From positions 62,001-126,000 of the forward strand of contig CAVXDE010000006.1 of NCBI GenBank assembly GCA_963760435.1: a stretch of DNA of 64,000 nucleotides. The letters are read 5' to 3'. Below are positions 46,025 to 54,781 of this stretch, in pieces. Position 1 is the first letter of the stretch, and each line of letters opens with the position of its first letter. The position numbers were made by a program, and so were the translations under genes. The notes under the pieces are model-generated. The model had not been told where the DNA came from and ran no database searches. It saw only the letters and a list, made by a program, of their open reading frames with translations. Origin of the DNA: JAFAXD01 sp963760435. GTDB lineage: Bacteria > Pseudomonadota > Alphaproteobacteria > Rhizobiales > Xanthobacteraceae.

Positions 46025-47197
46025 TCAGTCGACGACGTCGACCGGGAACCAGTCGCGCTCGCGCACGACTGACTGTTTGTCCGGATCGTATCGATAAAAT
46101 CGATAGTACTGCTTGGTGCGGAAGTGATTGTCCGGCGTCCAAACAAGCGCTCCACCGCGCAGGCCTTGGGTATCGAGGTTGAGCGTATCCATCGCGTTGC
46201 GAACCTTCTCGGGCGTCGCCGGCCAGCCCGCCGTCTTCAGGATCTGCTCGAGCGCGCGCCCGGTAATCCACCCTTCGGTCGCGTAGGTCGCCGGATATGC
46301 GTACTTGCCCTTTTCGGCAACGTCGCGGATCTCTTTCTGTACCGGCAGATTGTCCTGGAAGAACGCATTGGCCGAAAAAACGTGGAAGCTGCCGTCCTTC
46401 ACGCGGGAGAGCTCATCTTCGGACTGAATGTGGCCGTAGGTCATGTAGGAACCCGTCCACCCCAGCCGCCGGAGAGCTTCGAAGGCCTTCACCTCGGTGG
46501 GCCACGGCGCATAGGCAAAGTTCCAGTTCGGATCGCCCGCTTTCAGCTTGGTCGCAAACGGCGTGTAGTCGGCCGCCGTGGGCGGGATGAACTCCTTGTC
46601 CACGGTTGTCATGCCAAGCTTCGTGCCCTGCTTCTCGGCGTTGTCGATGCCGATGCGTGAGATTGGAATCGGCATGCCAACCAACCCGATTTTCACCGGC
46701 TCCTTCGCCATGTCCTTGATGGCTTCGATCGCGACCGGAATGTCGTAGCTGAAATCGAAACCGGTCGAGCAGAACAGCACCGGATCGGGCTTCGGCGGAT
46801 GCGTTTCTTTCGGGCACACCGCGCCGGCAAACCACAATGGCACATTCGCGCGCTTGGCTTCGGCGATCACCGGGCCGTAGGTGGAAGACAGCGAGGACTC
46901 GATCAGCAGCAGCACATTTTCCTGCTTGATCAGTTTGCTGGCATTGGCCGCGGCGCGCGAGGGCTCGGCCTGATCGTCCTCGATCAACAAATCGATCTTG
47001 TGCCCGCCGACGCCGCCGGCGGCGTTCAGCCGGTCGACATAGATGCGCAGCATGTCGATGACGGGCGCTTGCGTCGCCGCGGCCGGGCCGGTCATCGCGG
47101 CAGTCACGCCGATCTTGTAGGATTCCTGCGCCTGACCTGGCGAGGCTTGAACCAGATTCGCTGCCGCGAGCGTCGCAATGACAACTGCTAATCGCAC
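46025..47197 (-). CDS. Branched-chain-type ABC transporter substrate-binding protein (second system)
   Basis: A 390-residue periplasmic binding protein: signal peptide (VRLAVVIATLAAANLVQA, cleavage near GQAQ), then SYKIGVTAAMTGPAAATQAP, LNAAGGVGGHKIDLLIEDDQ and LLLIESSLSSTYGPVIAEAK. The start is one of two adjacent GTG codons (47200, 47197) behind AGGGAGG; the second has better spacing. It is the first gene of the second Liv operon and is divergent from the MetE-like gene, with an inverted repeat between the two. The ligand is unknown. Confidence 0.88.
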   Translation of the reverse strand: MRLAVVIATLAAANLVQASPGQAQESYKIGVTAAMTGPAAATQAPVIDMLRIYVDRLNAAGGVGGHKIDLLIEDDQAEPSRAAANASKLIKQENVLLLIESSLSSTYGPVIAEAKRANVPLWFAGAVCPKETHPPKPDPVLFCSTGFDFSYDIPVAIEAIKDMAKEPVKIGLVGMPIPISRIGIDNAEKQGTKLGMTTVDKEFIPPTAADYTPFATKLKAGDPNWNFAYAPWPTEVKAFEALRRLGWTGSYMTYGHIQSEDELSRVKDGSFHVFSANAFFQDNLPVQKEIRDVAEKGKYAYPATYATEGWITGRALEQILKTAGWPATPEKVRNAMDTLNLDTQGLRGGALVWTPDNHFRTKQYYRFYRYDPDKQSVVRERDWFPVDVVD

Positions 47198-47342
47198 CAC
47201 TATCCTCCCTGATGGGTATCGAGCGTCTCGCCGATTGACGGCGACTGTAACCGGACCGCACTTGCAAAAGCAATTTTTGCAGGTGCGGCGTGGGATCATG
47301 CCCACGCATCTCCGACGGGTCAGCCATTGTTCGGCTTTTATC

Positions 47343-47373
47343 TCCGACCAAAATGTCCTACAGTTTTGTCGGA
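47343..47373. promoter_or_regulatory. Inverted repeat between livK and the MetE-like gene
   Basis: TCCGACCAAAA (47343-47353) and TTTTGTCGGA (47364-47373) form a near-perfect inverted repeat around TGTCCTACAG, which itself contains GTnnnAC as in FadR-type GntR operators. It lies in the divergent promoter region. The FCD-type GntR gene at 48580-49284 is the obvious candidate regulator. Confidence 0.5.
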
Positions 47374-47394
47374 ACATTTTCAAGGGAGGACCAG

Positions 47395-48567
47395 GTGGCG
47401 CCATCTGCTGTGACACAAGCCGGATCCCGTGCGAGCGCCCGCGCGCCGTTTCGGGCGGATGTGGTCGGGAGCTTCATCCGGCCGTTACGGCTCAACGCGG
47501 CGCGCGAGCGTCTGCTGGGGCCGCAGACCCCAGACCAGAACTTGGGACCGCACGACAATGCGGAGCTGCGCGCCGTCGAAGACGACTGCGTCCGGCAGAT
47601 CGTTGCCATGCAGGAACGGGCCGGGCTGCAATCCGCGACCGATGGGGAATTTCGCCGCCGCAGCTGGTGGCTCGATCTGATCATGGGCTGGAAAGGTTTT
47701 GCCGCAGACCGTCATGGCACCACGGAAATGATGTGGCGCAACAACGACGGCGCCACGCAGGCGTTTTCGCGCCTGTGGGTGACCGGCCCGATCGAGTGGC
47801 GGCCCAGCGCCACGGTCCGCGCCTTCGCGTTTCTCAAGAGCGCGACCACGCTCGTGCCGAAGGTCACGCTGCCAGCTCCGATCCTCGTTCACATGTATGG
47901 CTGTGGCAACAAGGGAATCCTGGAAGGCCATTATTCCGATCTCGACAAGTTCTGGGCTGACGTGGTCCAGGCCTACCGGCAGGAAGTCACTGCGCTCGTC
48001 GAAGCCGGGGCCACGTACATTCAGTTTGACGATACAAGCATTGCGTTTCTCTGCGACCCGCGCCACCGGGAAACGGTGATGCGCTGGGGCACACCGCCGG
48101 ATCAACTCCTCGGCCTCTATGCTGAAAAGATGAACGAGGTACTCGCGGCGATCCCGACGCACGTGCGGGTCACCATGCACGAGTGCCGCGGCAACCGCGA
48201 AGCCCAGTGGGGCGCCGAGGGCGGCTACGATCCCGTCGCCGACGTCCTGTTCAACCAGATCAACGTCGACAGCTTCTTCCTCGAATATGACAGCGAGCGC
48301 GCCGGCGACTTCGCGCCGCTCCGGCTGCTGCCGCAGGGCAAGTCCGCCGTGCTCGGGATCATGTCCAGCAAATCGCCGGAGCTTGAAAGCGTCGACTACC
48401 TGACAAAGCGTATCGATGCGGCGGCAAAATATGTCCCGCTTGAACGCCTCGCGATCAGTCCGCAATGCGGGTTTGCGAGCTCGATCGGCGGCCGGCCGAT
48501 GACCGAGGACCAGGAGGAAGAAAAGCTCAAGCGGCTGGTCGAGGTCGCCCGGACGGTGTGGGGCTGA
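47395..48567 (+). CDS. MetE C-domain-like zinc-dependent methyl/alkyltransferase family protein
   Basis: A 390-residue protein of the cobalamin-independent methionine synthase II superfamily (YxjG/EaCoMT-like, single barrel). The zinc ligands of MetE are all present: H262 and C264 (MHECRGN), E297 (FFLEYDSE) and C358 (ISPQCGFAS). The N-terminal MetE domain is absent. The GTG at 47395 is chosen because AGGGAGGA lies just upstream. Family members move methyl or alkyl groups to or from thiols; the setting beside an importer and a GntR gene suggests a catabolic demethylase or thiol transferase rather than methionine synthesis. Confidence 0.84.
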   Translation: MAPSAVTQAGSRASARAPFRADVVGSFIRPLRLNAARERLLGPQTPDQNLGPHDNAELRAVEDDCVRQIVAMQERAGLQSATDGEFRRRSWWLDLIMGWKGFAADRHGTTEMMWRNNDGATQAFSRLWVTGPIEWRPSATVRAFAFLKSATTLVPKVTLPAPILVHMYGCGNKGILEGHYSDLDKFWADVVQAYRQEVTALVEAGATYIQFDDTSIAFLCDPRHRETVMRWGTPPDQLLGLYAEKMNEVLAAIPTHVRVTMHECRGNREAQWGAEGGYDPVADVLFNQINVDSFFLEYDSERAGDFAPLRLLPQGKSAVLGIMSSKSPELESVDYLTKRIDAAAKYVPLERLAISPQCGFASSIGGRPMTEDQEEEKLKRLVEVARTVWG

Positions 48568-48579
48568 GCGCACATCCCT

Positions 48580-49284
48580 TCATCCATCAAGCTGGGCTTT
48601 GGCAAGAACGGTCGCCTTGGTGGCGCGGATATGCTTGCGCATCGCCTGTTCGGCCTTTGCGCCGTCGCCGCGCAGCAAATATTTGGCAACTTCGAGGTGC
48701 CCGCGATGCGCGCGGGCAACGAATTCACGATCGATCACTGAAAACAGGCGCAGCATCGCCACGGAGATCTGCAACCCGTCAATGAGTCGCTTCAGGTGCG
48801 CATTGTTGCTGTTGCCAACGATGAATTGATGGAAGCGCTCGTTGTAATCCATATAGGTCTGCGGAGATCCATCATACTGGCGGATGAACTGCTTCTCGAG
48901 ATCGGCCAGCCCCTTCCTGAAGGCCGGGTTGTTGAACTGAGCAGCCGCTTGGCGCGCCGCGAGACCTTCGACCGCCTCCCGGACGTCATAGAGTTGCTCG
49001 ATCTCCATGTGGGTGAGCTTGCGTATCCGAGCACCCTTCTGGTGCAGGATCTCCAGTATGCCGTCTGCCGCGAGGCGGCGCATGGCTTCGCGCACGGGCC
49101 CGCGACTGGCACCGGTCATCTGTTGAACGTCGGCCTCGATTAGCCGCTGCCCGGGCGCGTAACCGCCGTTGCGGATATTCAGTTTGATCCGAGCGATGAT
49201 CTTCTCGACCAGCGAGCCGTCCGCCGCGCGGTGCAATTCGCCCTCTGACCTGAGCTTGCCTGCAGACGGCCGTTGGCGTGGCAT
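48580..49284 (-). CDS. GntR-family transcriptional regulator (FCD type)
   Basis: A 234-residue regulator: winged helix (SLVEKIIARIKLNIRNGGYA, then ASRGPVREAMRRLAADGIL) and an FCD domain (IEQLYDVREAVEGLAARQAA, YNERFHQFIVGNSNN, ARAHRGHLEVAKYLLRGD). GAGG precedes the ATG. It is convergent to the MetE-like gene with 12 bases between stops, and probably acts at the inverted repeat at 47343-47373 to control both the second Liv operon and the MetE-like gene. Confidence 0.87.
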   Translation of the reverse strand: MPRQRPSAGKLRSEGELHRAADGSLVEKIIARIKLNIRNGGYAPGQRLIEADVQQMTGASRGPVREAMRRLAADGILEILHQKGARIRKLTHMEIEQLYDVREAVEGLAARQAAAQFNNPAFRKGLADLEKQFIRQYDGSPQTYMDYNERFHQFIVGNSNNAHLKRLIDGLQISVAMLRLFSVIDREFVARAHRGHLEVAKYLLRGDGAKAEQAMRKHIRATKATVLAKAQLDG

Positions 49285-49383
49285 CCAATCCTCGAGGATG
49301 AGACGATTCGTTATGGAGATCCTAGTTTGTAGCTCGGATGAAATCCAAGCGCTAACCCTGTATCTGCGCGACCGTGTCGTCGC

Positions 49384-50034
49384 TTATTTGTCCCGCTTGA
49401 GTGCGGCGCGTGCATCGCCAATTGCGAGCTTGAGGTTTGCCGCGTCGAGGGCGCCGGGAACGCGAAAATGACCGATGATGAGGGCCGGCGTTCCCTGGAA
49501 CCCGAGCGCTTCGGCCTGCATGTTGTTGCGCGCGAGAAGTGCGTTGATGGCATTGCCATGTGCGGCCAGGTCGCGTTCCGCCTGGCCCACATCGACGCCG
49601 GCTTGCGCCAGCGTGCCCTTGAGCAAATCTTCGGTCAACTTGCCGTTCACAGCCATCAGCGCATCATGGGCCTGCACGTATTTGTCTTGATACTTGGCGG
49701 CGAGGACGAGCTGAGCCGCATGCACGGAGCTCTGGCCGAATACGGGCCAGTCTTTGAGAACAAGTCGGATATGGCCGTCCTCGCGAACGGCGCGGAGGAG
49801 ATCCGGTTTCAGCTTCTTGCAAAATGGACACTGGTAATCGAACCACTCGACGATGGTCAGATCGCCGTTTGCATCGCCGACGATCGGAGCGTCCGGATCC
49901 CGCAGGATGGCATCACGGCTCACCACGTCGGCGTCGGTCGACTGTGCCCGGACCCGGATCGATTGAAACGCTGTTGCCAGGACAGCCAGAAGGAGAAAGG
50001 CTGCGGTCCACGTGATGTGTTTTCTGGTGGTCAT
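49384..50034 (-). CDS. DsbA-family periplasmic thiol oxidoreductase
   Basis: A 216-residue protein with an N-terminal signal/anchor (ITWTAAFLLLAVLATAFQSI) and a DsbA-type domain: IVEWFDYQCPFCKK with active-site C69-P-F-C72, then HIRLVLKDWPVFGQSSVHAA and a late QGTPALIIG cis-proline loop. It resembles ScsC/BdbD-like disulfide carriers. The ATG at 50034 is chosen, with AGGAA upstream. It starts 14 bases after the DsbD-like gene ends, so the two are co-expressed and probably exchange electrons. Confidence 0.88.
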   Translation of the reverse strand: MTTRKHITWTAAFLLLAVLATAFQSIRVRAQSTDADVVSRDAILRDPDAPIVGDANGDLTIVEWFDYQCPFCKKLKPDLLRAVREDGHIRLVLKDWPVFGQSSVHAAQLVLAAKYQDKYVQAHDALMAVNGKLTEDLLKGTLAQAGVDVGQAERDLAAHGNAINALLARNNMQAEALGFQGTPALIIGHFRVPGALDAANLKLAIGDARAALKRDK

Positions 50035-50048
50035 TGTGGTTGTTCCTG

Positions 50049-52151
50049 TCAATGTGAGGTTGAGAGTTTGGTGGATGCTTGATCGATGGCGGCCAGGACC
50101 GCGGTCTGGGTGAGAAGCTCGGGCAGGACGATTCCGGTCGGCGCACCGGGGCCGAACACGACATCGAATGGCAGACCGTAGCGGTGGAAGGACTGCAGGT
50201 AGGCACCAAGCGCGTCGTCGTGCCTGGTCCAGTCGGCGCGGATCGGTACGACATCGGAAGTGAGACGGTCGCGAATGGTGTTGCTGCCGGCGATCACGGC
50301 GTCATTGACCTTGCACGTCACGCACCACGCCGCACCAATGTTGACAAAAACCGTGCGTCCATTCTGCACCATCTCATCGATGCCTTGCGGAACGAACGGC
50401 TGCCATTGCACATCGCCCGTGATGTCTGTGGCAGTGGGCTGCGATTCTTGGGGCGGTAAGACGATGGCGAGCGCGGCGATACCCGTCATCAGCGTGCCGG
50501 CCAGCGCCGGGATGGCGCCTTGACGCCGGAACGCCAACAGAGAGACCATCACGCCGAGCGATAAGCCCGCAACCAGCGCAACTTGCATGTCAGCAACCTG
50601 AGCCAGGATCGTCAGCAGCCAGATCGCCGTTCCGACCAGCGCAATACCGGCCACGCGACGCAGCACGAGCATCCATGGCCCGGGACGGGGGAACACATGC
50701 GCGATCTGCGGCACCCCAGCGAGCAACAGATAGGGCGATGCCATGCCGATGCCGAGTGCAGCGAAGATTTCGAGGATCTGCCAAGGTCCTTGTGATAGTG
50801 CGAAGGCGACCGCCGTCCCAACGAATGGCGCCGAGCATGGTGTCGCCAACAACGTCATGGCTAATCCATTGATAAAATGGGCAGCCACCGAGTCCTCACC
50901 GGCTTTGTGGGCGATGGCCGTGTTGAGCACCGCCGGAAGCGAAATGTCGTAGAACCCGAACAGATTGCCGGCGAGCGCAACCAGGATGATCATCATGCCG
51001 ATCAGAAACAGTGGCTGCTGAAATTGGATGCCCCAGCCGACTTGTGCCCCAGCCGCTTTGAAGACTGAGAGCGTTGCCGCCAGCAAGAGGAATGAGGCGA
51101 TCACGCCGCCAGCGGAGGCTACAAAGCGTGCCCGGATCGCGCGTCGATCGCGCGCGCCGTGGCCGACCAGCGAAAACATTTTGAGCGCGAGCACCGGAAA
51201 TACGCATGGCATGAAATTCAGAACAAATCCGCCGAGCAGCGCGATTGCCAGCATGACCCAGGTTGCGTCTGGCGATCGAGCGCGGTGCTCATCCCCGGTC
51301 ACGGCATGATCGACTCGCGGGCCGGGGTCTGACGCGCGTTGCACGATTGCGTCAACGGCTCGATCGCCATCGACCAAAGTCAGGGACAGCGCCTGCCCCG
51401 GATTCGCGGCGTGGGGCCCGCGCAAAGGAACGATGATCGTCGCGCTGTTGCCATCGCGCGCCACGACCTGCGCGTGACCTCCAACAACGCCGCCATCGCC
51501 GTCAACGAAGACATCGGGTGCCTGAAGCGGCGCTGCAGCAATCACCATCAGGCGGACGGAAGGTTCTGGCTGTGACAACAGGGTTGCTGAGGCGATCGAC
51601 AGCCCCGCGGCGTGCGCACGCGGAACCTTGTCGCGCCACGTATCGATTAGCTCGCGCGGACCGATGAAGCGGACCCCGGGAGACAGCGGCGCATCGAAGT
51701 GCAGATCGTTGCGGGTACAAATCGTGCTGCAAACAAAGAGCGTCAGGTTGAGGGCGATGTGGGCTGGCACGTCTGGATTGCGCAACCGCAGTCTCACCGG
51801 GAAAACCACTTCATCGGTATAGCCGAAGGTGTCGATGCCTTCCTCGGTGAGGCGACGTGGTGCCGGCCATTCAACATCGGCTGCGGTCAGGTTCTGTGAG
51901 GTGCTCCAATCGAAATCCGGCGGCGCGCCGGCGTCGCCGGGGGACCGCCAATAAGTGTGCCAGTGCGGGCCGAGGCGGATGTGCACGCCGGCCCAGGCAA
52001 CCTCGGGGTCGCTCTGATCAATACCGCCGACGATGAGTTCAGCGGTGAAATCCGGTTTGCCGGGCGCTTTGGATAGTTGCGCGTGGGCCAACGGGACCCC
52101 AAGCGTAAACGGTAGTGCGATTGCGACAGCAGCAGCGAAGCGCTTGAGCAT
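50049..52151 (-). CDS. DsbD/ScsB-like transmembrane thiol:disulfide interchange protein
   Basis: A 700-residue protein with a signal peptide (LKRFAAAVAIALPFTLGVPL), a periplasmic DsbD-alpha-like domain, a CcdA-type membrane domain whose paired cysteines lie in LNFMPCVFPVLALK and LLATPCSAPFVGTA, and a C-terminal thioredoxin domain with NIGAAWCVTCKVNDAVI. All cysteines of the electron path are present. It moves electrons from cytoplasmic thioredoxin to the periplasm. GAGGAAAG precedes the ATG. Together with the DsbA-like protein and the small Cys protein upstream it looks like a copper- or oxidant-stress thiol system. Confidence 0.87.
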   Translation of the reverse strand: MLKRFAAAVAIALPFTLGVPLAHAQLSKAPGKPDFTAELIVGGIDQSDPEVAWAGVHIRLGPHWHTYWRSPGDAGAPPDFDWSTSQNLTAADVEWPAPRRLTEEGIDTFGYTDEVVFPVRLRLRNPDVPAHIALNLTLFVCSTICTRNDLHFDAPLSPGVRFIGPRELIDTWRDKVPRAHAAGLSIASATLLSQPEPSVRLMVIAAAPLQAPDVFVDGDGGVVGGHAQVVARDGNSATIIVPLRGPHAANPGQALSLTLVDGDRAVDAIVQRASDPGPRVDHAVTGDEHRARSPDATWVMLAIALLGGFVLNFMPCVFPVLALKMFSLVGHGARDRRAIRARFVASAGGVIASFLLLAATLSVFKAAGAQVGWGIQFQQPLFLIGMMIILVALAGNLFGFYDISLPAVLNTAIAHKAGEDSVAAHFINGLAMTLLATPCSAPFVGTAVAFALSQGPWQILEIFAALGIGMASPYLLLAGVPQIAHVFPRPGPWMLVLRRVAGIALVGTAIWLLTILAQVADMQVALVAGLSLGVMVSLLAFRRQGAIPALAGTLMTGIAALAIVLPPQESQPTATDITGDVQWQPFVPQGIDEMVQNGRTVFVNIGAAWCVTCKVNDAVIAGSNTIRDRLTSDVVPIRADWTRHDDALGAYLQSFHRYGLPFDVVFGPGAPTGIVLPELLTQTAVLAAIDQASTKLSTSH

Positions 52152-52398
52152 GACTCTTTCCTCATGTTCTCCGGTGCCGTGCTCCAGCAACCGATCACGC
52201 GCAGTCATCCTGGCGCGCGGATGCGCATCACCAGCGGCAGCTGCGTGGTCGGCCGGTGTCGCGCCAGTAACGCGACATGGATCGAGCCCGGCGGAATACC
52301 GCAACAAAGACAGGGAGGTGCGAAGGAATATGTGTATTTGTCGAGCGCCGACGACCGTCTACTTCAGCAGCAGATACGAAGGTCGTCTGCGCGCGCGC

Positions 52399-52740
52399 TC
52401 AAACACTGGAGCGTGGCGGCTTGAACAGGCCGAAGCCCGCGTATTGCCTGGGCAGAGAGGAATTGTGCAGTCGCCAGCCCGCCGACTTTGCGGGCTGAGG
52501 AAGCGTGCCCGCAGAAGCATTTTCCAGAATGGCGGCGAAACTGAAGCCTGACAGGCATGCGCCAAGTTGCCCGGATAAAGCAGCCTTGTGACAGGGCCTT
52601 GCCGGACTGCCGTGCGACTGTGTGAACTGAGCAACAGCCGTACCGTGCGCAGGTACAGACAGCACGGAGCCTTGCATTGAGGCGGTGACGGACACCAAGC
52701 CGAGGATAGCGATCATCAGGGCGGCAAGAGCGCCCTTCAC
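52399..52740 (-). CDS. Small secreted Cys/His protein, DUF2946-like
   Basis: A 113-residue protein with an N-terminal hydrophobic segment (LAALMIAILGLVSVTASM) and a Cys/His patch (ARPCHKAALSGQLGACLSGF) before a short, conserved-looking tail ending FKPPRSS. This layout resembles small periplasmic proteins found beside copper-resistance and Dsb genes. The GTG at 52740 with AGGA nine bases upstream is the likely start. It lies 247 bases upstream of the DsbD-like gene on the same strand. Family assignment is tentative. Confidence 0.5.
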   Translation of the reverse strand: MKGALAALMIAILGLVSVTASMQGSVLSVPAHGTAVAQFTQSHGSPARPCHKAALSGQLGACLSGFSFAAILENASAGTLPQPAKSAGWRLHNSSLPRQYAGFGLFKPPRSSV

Positions 52741-52922
52741 TCGCGTAGATCCTAATGTAGATCCAATCCCCACGGACACGTGCCCCGATCCCAACGCACT
52801 GACAGCTCGCACCAATCCTGCGACAACACAACTGACGTTGTCGTGATCAGGTTGTTGAGTGGTCTTGATCAGCTCGGATGTACTGAGATGATCCCGAATT
52901 GCGCGCTTCGCACCAATCCGGT

Positions 52923-54584
52923 CTACGAAGCTTCCGCGACAGCGTTGCGGCCGGCAATCAATCCCTGCACCGCGCAGCGCGCGAGGCCATGCTGGCTGAA
53001 ACCTCCAGCGGATTCGCCGCCGCAATAAAGCCCCGGGATCACCGCGCCCTGCATGTCGATCACCTGGCAGCGCGGGTTGATGCGCAGGCCGGCGCGGGTG
53101 TCGTGCAGCACCGGCGTTGCCCAGGCGGCGTAGAACGGCGGTGTCGCGATCTTGTAGCGCGGTTGCGGCTTGCCGAAATCCTTGTCCTCGCCGGCGTCCA
53201 CGAATGAGTTGTAGCGCGCGACCGTGGCGGCGAGCTGTTCCGGCGGCATCGGCACGCGCTGATATTTCATCCGGATCTTGGCGGCGAGCTCGGTGATGCT
53301 CTCGGCGACGAAGAAGAACCCCTCGGCCATGTCGACGAACGGCGGCTTCGGCACCCATTTCTCGCGCGCAACGGCCTCGGCATCGAAAATCGCCCAGATC
53401 GGGCCGCCGCCGTTGTGGCCGTCGCCGATGCCGGCCATGGCGGCGTTGATGAAGTTGCTCGGCTCGTACTTGATGTTCTTGGCGTTGAGGTAGCTGCCCG
53501 GAACATAAGGCGCGATGCTGTTGTAGTTGTTGGCCGTGAACTGTCCGCCGGTCTCGTCATAAAACCGCTGGCCGAGCATGTTGACGAGGATGACGTTCTG
53601 CCAATCGGCCACCCACAGACCGCTCGCGCGGGCAAGAGCAAACACCTCGCTCTCCGGCCGCCACGCCAGATGCCGATAACCATATTGGCAGCCGATATGC
53701 CCGGCCTTGGTCAGGCCGAAACCGAACTCGCCGGTCTGGTTGAACAGCCCCCACAGCGCGGCGCCCACCGCTATGGCGGCGATCTCGCCGCTCGCGTCCT
53801 GATCGGACCAGGGCATTCCGGCAAGCCCGCAATATTCTTCGGTGAGGCGCGGATCGAACATGCGGCGGAAGTTGACGTTGCCGATCGAGCCGCCGGTGCC
53901 GATGATCACCGCCTTCGTGGCCCGGATATTGAGGCGCGTGCCGCGATGCTCAACCTCGATCCCGATGACGCGGCCTGACGTGCCGTTCTCGCGATGCAGC
54001 GCCGTCATTCTGTGCTCGGGCCGGATATCGACGCCGGCCTGCCGCGCCGCGTCGATCAGCGGATACATGAAGCCGGCGCCGATCGAATAGGTCTTGCGCT
54101 GCGCCTCATCGACCGGCCTGCCGGTATGCGCCAGCGGCCAGTGGAGCGGCGCACAATGCATTTCGCGCGGCACCGAGTTGCCGACCGAAATGCCGCCGCG
54201 CTCGTCGGGGGCCTTGTCGGCGAAGGTGACGCCGTGGGCCACCAGCCAGTCGTAGGTCGAAACGTTGTTGTCAGCGAAAGCGCGGACGATCTCGCGGTCG
54301 TTGTAGCGATAGTCCGGAAATCCGTTGGGCTGCACCACCGACCAGTCGGTGAGGTCCTGGAACACCAGGTCGGGCGTGTCGTGAATGCCGTGTTTCTTCT
54401 GCGCGCTGGTTCCGCCGCCGAGCGGCACGTTGCCGCCACTGACGATCGCATGGCCGCCGAGGCGCGGCTGTGCCTCGACCAGGATGACCGATGCGCCCGC
54501 TTCCCGCGCCACGATGGCGGCGGGAATGCCCGTCGCGCCTGATCCGATCACCACCACGTCGGCTTCGGAGTTCCAAGTCACCAT
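52923..54584 (-). CDS. FAD-dependent oxidoreductase, fumarate reductase/ketosteroid dehydrogenase type
   Basis: A 553-residue FAD_binding_2 flavoprotein: ADVVVIGSGATGIPAAIVAR, then VILVEAQPRLGGHAIVSGGN, a capping domain, KAVIIGTGGSIGNVNFRR and the C-terminal RCQVIDMQGAVIPGLYCGGE with GGFSQHGLARC. This is the fold of succinate/fumarate reductase flavoprotein subunits, urocanate reductase and 3-ketosteroid dehydrogenases. No haem or Fe-S subunit accompanies it. It is divergent from a TRAP transporter operon, suggesting import and oxidation (or reduction) of one substrate. Confidence 0.86.
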   Translation of the reverse strand: MVTWNSEADVVVIGSGATGIPAAIVAREAGASVILVEAQPRLGGHAIVSGGNVPLGGGTSAQKKHGIHDTPDLVFQDLTDWSVVQPNGFPDYRYNDREIVRAFADNNVSTYDWLVAHGVTFADKAPDERGGISVGNSVPREMHCAPLHWPLAHTGRPVDEAQRKTYSIGAGFMYPLIDAARQAGVDIRPEHRMTALHRENGTSGRVIGIEVEHRGTRLNIRATKAVIIGTGGSIGNVNFRRMFDPRLTEEYCGLAGMPWSDQDASGEIAAIAVGAALWGLFNQTGEFGFGLTKAGHIGCQYGYRHLAWRPESEVFALARASGLWVADWQNVILVNMLGQRFYDETGGQFTANNYNSIAPYVPGSYLNAKNIKYEPSNFINAAMAGIGDGHNGGGPIWAIFDAEAVAREKWVPKPPFVDMAEGFFFVAESITELAAKIRMKYQRVPMPPEQLAATVARYNSFVDAGEDKDFGKPQPRYKIATPPFYAAWATPVLHDTRAGLRINPRCQVIDMQGAVIPGLYCGGESAGGFSQHGLARCAVQGLIAGRNAVAEAS

Positions 54585-54732
54585 GAATGAATGTCCTCGG
54601 GGTTACGTATCGGCCCATGCTTTCGGGAGCGGGCGTTGGGAAGGAGCGGCACGTTCCCTTGAGTTTAGCGCACGCCTTACAGGGCAGGAACCTCTCGATG
54701 CACGCATAACTGCCTTGGCGAAACCCATCACT

Positions 54733-54750
54733 TGTTTTAAGTTTAAAACA
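54733..54750. promoter_or_regulatory. 18-bp palindrome in the flavoprotein-TRAP divergent promoter
   Basis: TGTTTTAAGTTTAAAACA has two perfect eight-base arms around GT. It ends about 30 bases before the TRAP binding-protein start and lies 149 bases from the flavoprotein start, a good place for an operator serving both. No regulator gene is adjacent. Confidence 0.5.
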
Positions 54751-54781
54751 TCTGGGCACCATGCCGCCATCAGGGACCATC

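Noticed and set aside
24604..47197. Recent duplication of a Liv operon
   Set aside because: The two systems differ in gene order (H-M-G-F with divergent K versus K-H-M-F-G) and in motif details, so they are independent paralogues.
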